Shown: in pieces, positions 59,241 to 64,000 of the stretch
How the letters are laid out: every line of letters begins with the position of its first letter
Position numbering within the stretch: the stretch's first letter is position 1
From: Marininema mesophilum
GTDB taxonomy: Bacteria; Bacillota; Bacilli; Thermoactinomycetales; DSM-45169
NCBI RefSeq assembly: GCF_900106775.1
Contig: NZ_FNNQ01000007.1
Location: 62,001-126,000, forward strand
Length of the DNA stretch: 64,000 bases
Direction: 5' to 3'
Made by a program: the position numbers and the translations under genes
Notes under the pieces: generated by a model
What the model was told of the DNA's origin: nothing
Seen by the model: only the letters and a program-made list of their open reading frames with translations
Database searches by the model: none

Positions 59241-59939
59241 GTGGCTAAACATGGCAAGAAATATCAAGAATCGCTGAAAAAGATCGACCGGGAACAATCC
59301 TACGAAGTGGAAGAAGCGCTTCGTCTCGTCAAAGAGGTCGCTCCAGCAAAGTTTGACGAAACGGTTGAAGTAGCTTTCCGTTTGGGTATCGATACCAAGC
59401 GGGCTGACCAACAAGTACGAGGAGCAGTTGTTCTTCCTCATGGTACTGGTAAAACGCAACGAGTACTCGTTTTCGCTAAAGGAGAAAAGGCAAAAGAGGC
59501 GGAAGCCGCTGGTGCTGATTTCGTAGGCGAAGAAGATCTCGTAGCAAAAGTAACTGGAGGATGGCTCGACTTCGATGTCGTAATTGCTACTCCCGATATG
59601 ATGGGTCAAGTTGGTAAACTAGGCCGTATTCTCGGACCTCGCGGTTTGATGCCGAACCCGAAAACAGGCACCGTTACTTTTGAAGTAGCGAAAGCTGTTG
59701 AAGAGGTAAAAGCCGGTAAGATTGAATACCGTGCGGATAAATCTGGTAACATCCACGCTCCGATCGGGAAAGTTTCCTTCGACACCGAGAAGTTGGTTGA
59801 AAACTTCGTTACTCTGATCGAAACCTTGATCAAAGCGAAGCCAGCTGCTGCAAAAGGCGTTTATGTTAAAAATGCCGCTGTTTCCTCTACGATGGGACCT
59901 GGTGTCTCTGTTGGCACTTCGCGTTTTATTGGCCGCTAA
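59241..59939 (+). CDS. rplA: 50S ribosomal protein L1
   Basis: The GTG at 59241 follows gaagggggg and gives AKHGKKYQESLKKIDREQSY. The 232-residue protein shows LPHGTGKTQRVLVFA, GRILGPRGLMPNPKTGTVT and a C-terminal KNAAVSSTMGPGVSV. It is co-transcribed with rplK (about 90 bp gap) and likely autoregulates the pair. Confidence 0.97.
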   Translation: MAKHGKKYQESLKKIDREQSYEVEEALRLVKEVAPAKFDETVEVAFRLGIDTKRADQQVRGAVVLPHGTGKTQRVLVFAKGEKAKEAEAAGADFVGEEDLVAKVTGGWLDFDVVIATPDMMGQVGKLGRILGPRGLMPNPKTGTVTFEVAKAVEEVKAGKIEYRADKSGNIHAPIGKVSFDTEKLVENFVTLIETLIKAKPAAAKGVYVKNAAVSSTMGPGVSVGTSRFIGR

Positions 59940-59954
59940 TTTCATTTAGTGGTT

Positions 59955-60131
59955 ACTAAAATAAACTGTACCGTGATAACTGAATAAAGCTCTAGCCGCA
60001 GACAGTCGGTGTGCTTTACTGCACTTAATTTCGACCGAGGCCAAGGGATTTTGTATCATGATGTGTTCCTGTAAGGAAACGATCACGGTATGTTCCCGGC
60101 CTTCGTCTGCAAACAGCGAAGGCTTTTTTCA
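59955..60131 (+). promoter_or_regulatory. Ribosomal protein L10 leader with attenuator
   Basis: The segment has ccgcagacagtcggtg and cgaccgaggccaagg, elements typical of the Firmicute L10 leader, and ends in a terminator hairpin gccttcg / cgaaggc with six T (about 60101-60129). L10 (with L12) would bind and control read-through into rplJ-rplL. Confidence 0.82.
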
Positions 60132-60171
60132 ATGGTTGCGGTTTGATTTTCTCAAAGGAGGTGTGTGGTTC

Positions 60172-60681
60172 ATGTCCGAGGCAATCGAGAGCAAGAAACA
60201 AGTGGTAGCTGAGATCGCTGAGAAGTTTCAAAACAGCAAATCGACGATCATCACCGACTACCGCGGGCTAACCGTTGCTGAGATGAATGAACTTCGTTCA
60301 CAACTGCGTGAAGCGGGTGTCGAATATCGTGTCTTGAAAAATACCATGACCCGCCGTGCAACGTCTGAATCGAATCTAAACGAACTAGATGAGCACTTAG
60401 TAGGACCGACAGCTGTCGCCTTCTCCCAGGAAGACGTAGTTGCTCCAGCAAAAGTGTTGCATACGTTCGCTAAAGATCATCAGGCGCTTGAAATTAAAGG
60501 TGGAGTTGTAGAAGGCCGTGTAGTAACCCTGGATGAAGTGAAAGCACTTGCTGAGCTTCCTTCCCGCGAGGGTCTTCTATCCATGTTGCTTTCCGTTATG
60601 CAAGCTCCAGTACGCAACTTTGCTCTGGCCGTCAAAGCGGTGGCAGACAAAGAAGATACTGGCGAAGCTCAAGAAGCTTAA
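60172..60681 (+). CDS. rplJ: 50S ribosomal protein L10
   Basis: ATG 60172 follows aaggaggtg by about 9 bp; the longer frame upstream would run through the leader terminator. The 169-residue protein has KSTIITDYRGLTVAEMNELR, EYRVLKNTMTRRA and a C-terminal L12-binding helix (PVRNFALAVKAVADK). It is the base of the ribosomal stalk. Confidence 0.97.
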   Translation: MSEAIESKKQVVAEIAEKFQNSKSTIITDYRGLTVAEMNELRSQLREAGVEYRVLKNTMTRRATSESNLNELDEHLVGPTAVAFSQEDVVAPAKVLHTFAKDHQALEIKGGVVEGRVVTLDEVKALAELPSREGLLSMLLSVMQAPVRNFALAVKAVADKEDTGEAQEA

Positions 60682-60751
60682 GAGTTATCAAACTATAGGG
60701 TGCGTTTCATAGGCGCATCACTACTACAATATTTTTGGGAGGTACTATCTC

Positions 60752-61114
60752 ATGAGTCAAGAGCAAATCATTGAAGCGATCAAAGGCATGAGCGTTCTTG
60801 AATTGAACGACCTTGTTAAAGCAATCGAAGAAGAATTTGGTGTAACCGCTGCTGCTCCAGTAGCTGCTGCTGGTGGCGCTGCTGGTGAAGCTGCTGCAGA
60901 GCAAACGGAGTTCGATGTAGTCCTAACTAACGCTGGTTCCTCTAAAATCAACGTTATCAAAGCTGTTCGTGGTGTTACAGGTCTCGGCCTGAAAGAAGCA
61001 AAAGCTCTCGTTGATGGCGCACCTGCACCAGTCAAAGAAGGCGCTTCTAAAGATGAAGCAGAAGAAATTAAGTCCCAGTTGGAAGAAGCTGGTGCTACGG
61101 TAGAACTTAAATAA
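60752..61114 (+). CDS. rplL: 50S ribosomal protein L7/L12
   Basis: The 120-residue protein has the dimerisation domain (IIEAIKGMSVLELNDLVKAI), an Ala/Gly hinge and the C-terminal domain (VIKAVRGVTGLGLKEAKALV; GAPAPVKEG). It recruits translation GTPases. A strong terminator follows. Confidence 0.98.
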   Translation: MSQEQIIEAIKGMSVLELNDLVKAIEEEFGVTAAAPVAAAGGAAGEAAAEQTEFDVVLTNAGSSKINVIKAVRGVTGLGLKEAKALVDGAPAPVKEGASKDEAEEIKSQLEEAGATVELK

Positions 61115-61128
61115 CCATCGGCTAGCCG

Positions 61129-61163
61129 GACCCGCCGGTCAGGAATCTGGCGGGTCTTTTTTT
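61129..61163 (+). terminator. Terminator of rplJ-rplL
   Basis: Arms gacccgcc / ggcgggtc with a 12-base loop are followed by seven T. Confidence 0.93.
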
Positions 61164-61195
61164 CTATCAATTAGATTCTGTAAGGAGAGAGCGGC

Positions 61196-61801
61196 ATGAG
61201 CGAGCACTACTATAGTTCAGAGCCACGAGCAAAAAGTCAGGAGAGAGCCATCGAAGCGGAATTGCGCGGATCCCATTTTCGTTTCACAGCGGACCGTGGG
61301 GTTTTTGCCAAGGATAGCATCGATTATGGTACACGGCTTTTGATTGAGACTGCGGAAGTCCCGGCGGGAGCTACAGTGCTGGATCTGGGATGTGGATATG
61401 GACCAGTAGGAATCGCGATTGCACATACGGTAGTGGATAGCTTAGTGACGATGGTGGATGTGAACCAGCGAGCCCTGGAACTTGCGCGGAGAAATGCTGA
61501 CCGCAATGGAGTTGGGGAGCGGATTACAGTCTGCGAAAGCGATGGATTAGAAGAGTTGTCTGAGCAACGCTTTGATGCTGTGATCACCAATCCGCCGATT
61601 CGTTCAGGTAAGGAGACCGTTCACCGTTTATTTACAGAATCACATGAATGTTTGACGTCGGGCGGGGTGTTATGGGTAGTCATCCGCAAGCAACACGGGG
61701 GTCCTTCTGCAAAAACTCGATTGGAAGAATTATTTTCTACAGTCGAGCGCGCAGTACAAAAAAAGGGATTTTGGATTTTAAAGGCAAAAAAAGAAGCATA
61801 A
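61196..61801 (+). CDS. ybxB: Class I SAM methyltransferase, RsmC-like (YbxB)
   Basis: The 201-residue protein has motif I VLDLGCGYGPVGIAIA (about 60-75), MVDVNQRALELARRNADRNG, and the N6-type substrate motif TNPPIRSGKE. YbxB family members are predicted 16S rRNA guanine methyltransferases. It lies in the conserved place between rplL and rpoB. Confidence 0.93.
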   Translation: MSEHYYSSEPRAKSQERAIEAELRGSHFRFTADRGVFAKDSIDYGTRLLIETAEVPAGATVLDLGCGYGPVGIAIAHTVVDSLVTMVDVNQRALELARRNADRNGVGERITVCESDGLEELSEQRFDAVITNPPIRSGKETVHRLFTESHECLTSGGVLWVVIRKQHGGPSAKTRLEELFSTVERAVQKKGFWILKAKKEA

Positions 61802-61819
61802 AAAGCTGAAAGATATTGA

Positions 61820-61848
61820 TTGACACGGGTTTAGTGCTGTGATATTGT
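61820..61848 (+). promoter_or_regulatory. Promoter of rpoB
   Basis: TTGACA (61820-61825) and TATTGT (61843-61848) have 17-bp spacing, about 600 bp before the rpoB start. Confidence 0.7.
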
Positions 61849-61860
61849 TTTAGAATGCTA

Positions 61861-61912
61861 AACCCATTGCTTGTTGAAATTGGAATCCAACAACGTACGG
61901 GTGTTTTTTGTT
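61861..61912 (+). terminator. Attenuator-like hairpin at the start of the rpoB leader
   Basis: Nested pairings ttgttg / caacaa and aaccc / gggt-g-tt are followed by six T within 60 bp of the promoter, so early termination is possible. Confidence 0.55.
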
Positions 61913-62446
61913 GTGTATGAGTAAGAGTCTTTTTGTCAACCCTGTATAAATGGACCCTCGTCGCTGGAAAAATGCGGTATTTTGAGGGTGATTTATAAAC
62001 CGTCACATCCTTTTAGTGGTTGTCGGTTTTTTAGGGGGGATTTCCTACTTAGACGGATTTTAGACTAAAGTTTGACCGGGTGCTCTCTCGTGCCGATTTG
62101 CTAGTCAGCACATATGTACGTAGTTTCCTTATATTTTTTCTTCAAGTGCACCGGAATTTCCTGCTTGAAGAACAGACTTTCATCGCCCCTTTTATTTTAT
62201 AACACCGCTAACGCTTGACTATGCGGGAGATTTGGCAAGTTTGAATTTTATTGGAGAATGATAGTTCTTCATTGAGAGTGAAGCATAACGGTTGATTTTG
62301 GTTTTCCTTAAGGTAGGAGATATGCAAGATTCGTAGTAACACCGCTTTGTGCGGTGCACGCAACCCGAAGACGCTAAGCGTTGAGGTGTCGCACGGTCTC
62401 GGTTGGAGAGTGTGCACATCCGATTGGGTTTGAGGGGGGAGCTCGT
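61913..62446 (+). other. Long rpoB leader without genes
   Basis: About 530 bp show no supported gene on either strand. GC-rich pairing possibilities exist near 62345-62420 (tgtgcac and gtgcac arms). The ribosome site gaggggggag lies just before the rpoB TTG. Confidence 0.55.
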
Positions 62447-64000
62447 TTGGCAGGTAAACTAGTCCAGTACGGTCGGAGAAAGCGGCGCAGTTACGCAAGG
62501 ATCAATGAGGTTTTGGATCTGCCTAACCTGATCGAAATACAGCAACGATCCTATCAGTGGTTCTTGGATCAAGGACTGAGAGAGATGTTCCAAGACATCT
62601 CACCTATTGAAGACTTCACGGGCAATCTCGTGTTAGAATTCATCGACTATACGTTGGAAGAGTCCAAGTATGGTGTTGATGAGTCTAAAGAGCGGGATGT
62701 CACATATGCTGCCCCATTGCGGGTGAAAGTACGTTTGATCAATAAAGAAACGGGTGAAGTGAAGGAACAGGAAGTCTTCATGGGTGATTTTCCTTTGATG
62801 ACCGATACTGGCACCTTCGTCATCAACGGTGCTGAGCGTGTTATTGTTAGTCAGCTTGTACGCTCGCCCAGCGTTTACTATAACAGTAAGGTCGATAAGA
62901 ACGGCAAATTGACATACTCTGCTACGGTGATCCCTAACCGAGGAGCGTGGCTAGAATTTGAAACCGACGCCAAAGACATCATCTACGTGCGGATTGATCG
63001 TACGCGGAAAATACCGGTGACGGTCCTTTTGCGTGCTCTAGGTTTCTCTAGCGACGCTGAGATTCTCGATTTACTTGGTGATGATGAGTATCTTCGTAAT
63101 TCCTTGGATAAGGACAATACAGGGAACACGGAAAAGGCATTGATTGAAATCTATGAGCGTTTACGTCCAGGTGAACCACCAACAGCGGATAACGCACGTA
63201 GTCTTTTATTCTCTCGTTTTTTCGATCCCAAGCGCTATGACCAAGCCAATGTGGGTCGCTATAAAATGAACAAGAAGCTTCATATCAAAAACCGTCTCTT
63301 AAACCAACGGTTGGCCGAGAGTGTGATCGAACCTGAAACAGGTGAAATTATCGCTGAGGCAGGACAGGTCATCGACCGGCGTGTGATTCACCGTCTAATG
63401 CCTGTGCTTGAAAAGGAAGATAGCTTTGGCTGGGTGGAACACTCTGTACGTGGGGGTGTGCCCGAGGACGGTTCGATCAAGATTCAGTCGGTTAAGATCT
63501 TCTCCCCTGTGGAAGAAGGCAAAGTGATTCAAGTAATGTCCAATGGCAATGTGGATCAGTCCGTAAAAAACATTACTCCAGAAGATATCATCGCCTCAAT
63601 TAACTACTTCATCAACTTATTGCATGGAGTAGGGAACACCGATGATATCGATCACTTGGGTAACCGTCGTCTTCGTTCTGTGGGTGAACTTTTGCAGAAC
63701 CAATTCCGGATCGGACTTTCTCGGATGGAGCGTGTGGTTCGCGAACGGATGTCGATTCAAGATGCCAATGCGATTACCCCACAGGCTTTGATCAATATCC
63801 GCCCTGTGATTGCCTCGATTAAGGAGTTCTTTGGTAGCTCTCAGTTGTCTCAGTTTATGGATCAAACCAACCCCTTGGCTGAGCTGACCCATAAAAGGCG
63901 TCTCTCTGCTCTGGGTCCTGGTGGTTTGACTCGGGAACGGGCAGGCTTTGAGGTGCGTGACGTTCACCACTCTCACTACGGTCGGATGTGCCCGATTGAA
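62447..64000 (+). CDS. rpoB: DNA-directed RNA polymerase subunit beta (3' truncated by window edge)
   Basis: The TTG at 62447, about 7 bp behind gaggggggag, gives AGKLVQYGRRKRRSYARINE, then LPNLIEIQQRSYQWFLDQGL, the normal RpoB start. The first 518 codons are present. The visible part ends just past the rifampicin pocket: SSQLSQFMDQTNPLAELTHK, RRLSALGPGGLTRERAGFEV. The residues usually changed in resistance (the Gln, Asp, His and Ser of this cluster) are all of the sensitive type. It is transcribed from the promoter at 61820. Confidence 0.98.
   Translation, partial: MAGKLVQYGRRKRRSYARINEVLDLPNLIEIQQRSYQWFLDQGLREMFQDISPIEDFTGNLVLEFIDYTLEESKYGVDESKERDVTYAAPLRVKVRLINKETGEVKEQEVFMGDFPLMTDTGTFVINGAERVIVSQLVRSPSVYYNSKVDKNGKLTYSATVIPNRGAWLEFETDAKDIIYVRIDRTRKIPVTVLLRALGFSSDAEILDLLGDDEYLRNSLDKDNTGNTEKALIEIYERLRPGEPPTADNARSLLFSRFFDPKRYDQANVGRYKMNKKLHIKNRLLNQRLAESVIEPETGEIIAEAGQVIDRRVIHRLMPVLEKEDSFGWVEHSVRGGVPEDGSIKIQSVKIFSPVEEGKVIQVMSNGNVDQSVKNITPEDIIASINYFINLLHGVGNTDDIDHLGNRRLRSVGELLQNQFRIGLSRMERVVRERMSIQDANAITPQALINIRPVIASIKEFFGSSQLSQFMDQTNPLAELTHKRRLSALGPGGLTRERAGFEVRDVHHSHYGRMCPIE

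Noticed and set aside
62447..64000. Possible rifampicin resistance in the rpoB segment
   Set aside because: The visible cluster SSQLSQFMDQTNPLAELTHK plus RRLSALGP has the sensitive-type residue at each classical position.

Overview
The window comes from the chromosome of a Gram-positive, low-to-mid GC Firmicute. The order lysS ... ctsR-mcsA-mcsB-clpC-radA-disA-(pssA)-PIN/TRAM-ispD-ispF-gltX-cysE-cysS-mrnC-rlmB-rae1-sigH-rpmG-secE-nusG-rplK-rplA-rplJ-rplL-ybxB-rpoB is the Bacillales backbone. The protein content (three-fold DivIVA-domain protein, Tad pilus, sortase with a non-LPxTG substrate) would fit a Thermoactinomycetaceae-like bacterium, but that genus-level placement is inference. No rRNA, tRNA or CRISPR array is visible.

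Region 1 (1-2 kb): the 3' part of lysS, its terminator, wrbA, and a second near-copy of the lysS 3' end plus terminator.

Region 2 (2-38 kb) is a large accessory block between lysS and ctsR. Its core (6.2-16.5 kb) is a complete single-locus Tad/Flp pilus system: prepilin peptidase, CpaB, TadZ, TadA, TadB, TadC, Flp pilin, a von Willebrand (VWA) lipoprotein, a short TadG-like protein, a TadE pseudopilin, and a TadE-type pseudopilin fused to an M23 peptidoglycan endopeptidase. Three genes in the block (3123, 15582, 30111) encode proteins that begin with the same class III (Flp-type) prepilin signal but continue into polymorphic-toxin-like bodies: a pre-toxin domain plus a small nuclease-like tip, a glycine-zipper membrane-active-looking domain, and an AHH (HNH-superfamily) nuclease. 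Each is followed by one or more candidate immunity genes. Two of the three are immediately preceded by a Yip1-type membrane protein. A decayed toxin tip and a truncated immunity gene lie beside the first module. I infer a Tad-dependent toxin display or delivery system; this is the main finding.

The same block is scarred: a VWA-tadG duplication with a decayed second tadG, a frameshifted IS3/IS150-type element, a C-terminal transporter remnant, and a yhbH-like gene fragment split by an inversion of about 717 bp. Other cargo: a class D-like sortase with its own proline-rich wall protein, an MFS transporter, a degenerate kinase-TPR protein with a glycosyltransferase and a triple-DivIVA protein, an M50 protease, an alpha/alpha-toroid protein, a HAD phosphatase and an MgtC-like protein.

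Region 3 (38.6-64 kb) is conserved core: a CtsR-controlled ctsR-mcsA-mcsB-clpC operon, radA-disA, pssA, a CarD-like regulator, isoprenoid genes, gltX, a Cys-specific T-box ahead of cysE-cysS, RNA processing genes, sigH, secE-nusG, the L11-L1 and L10-L12 ribosomal operons with an L10 leader, and the start of rpoB with an unusually long leader.
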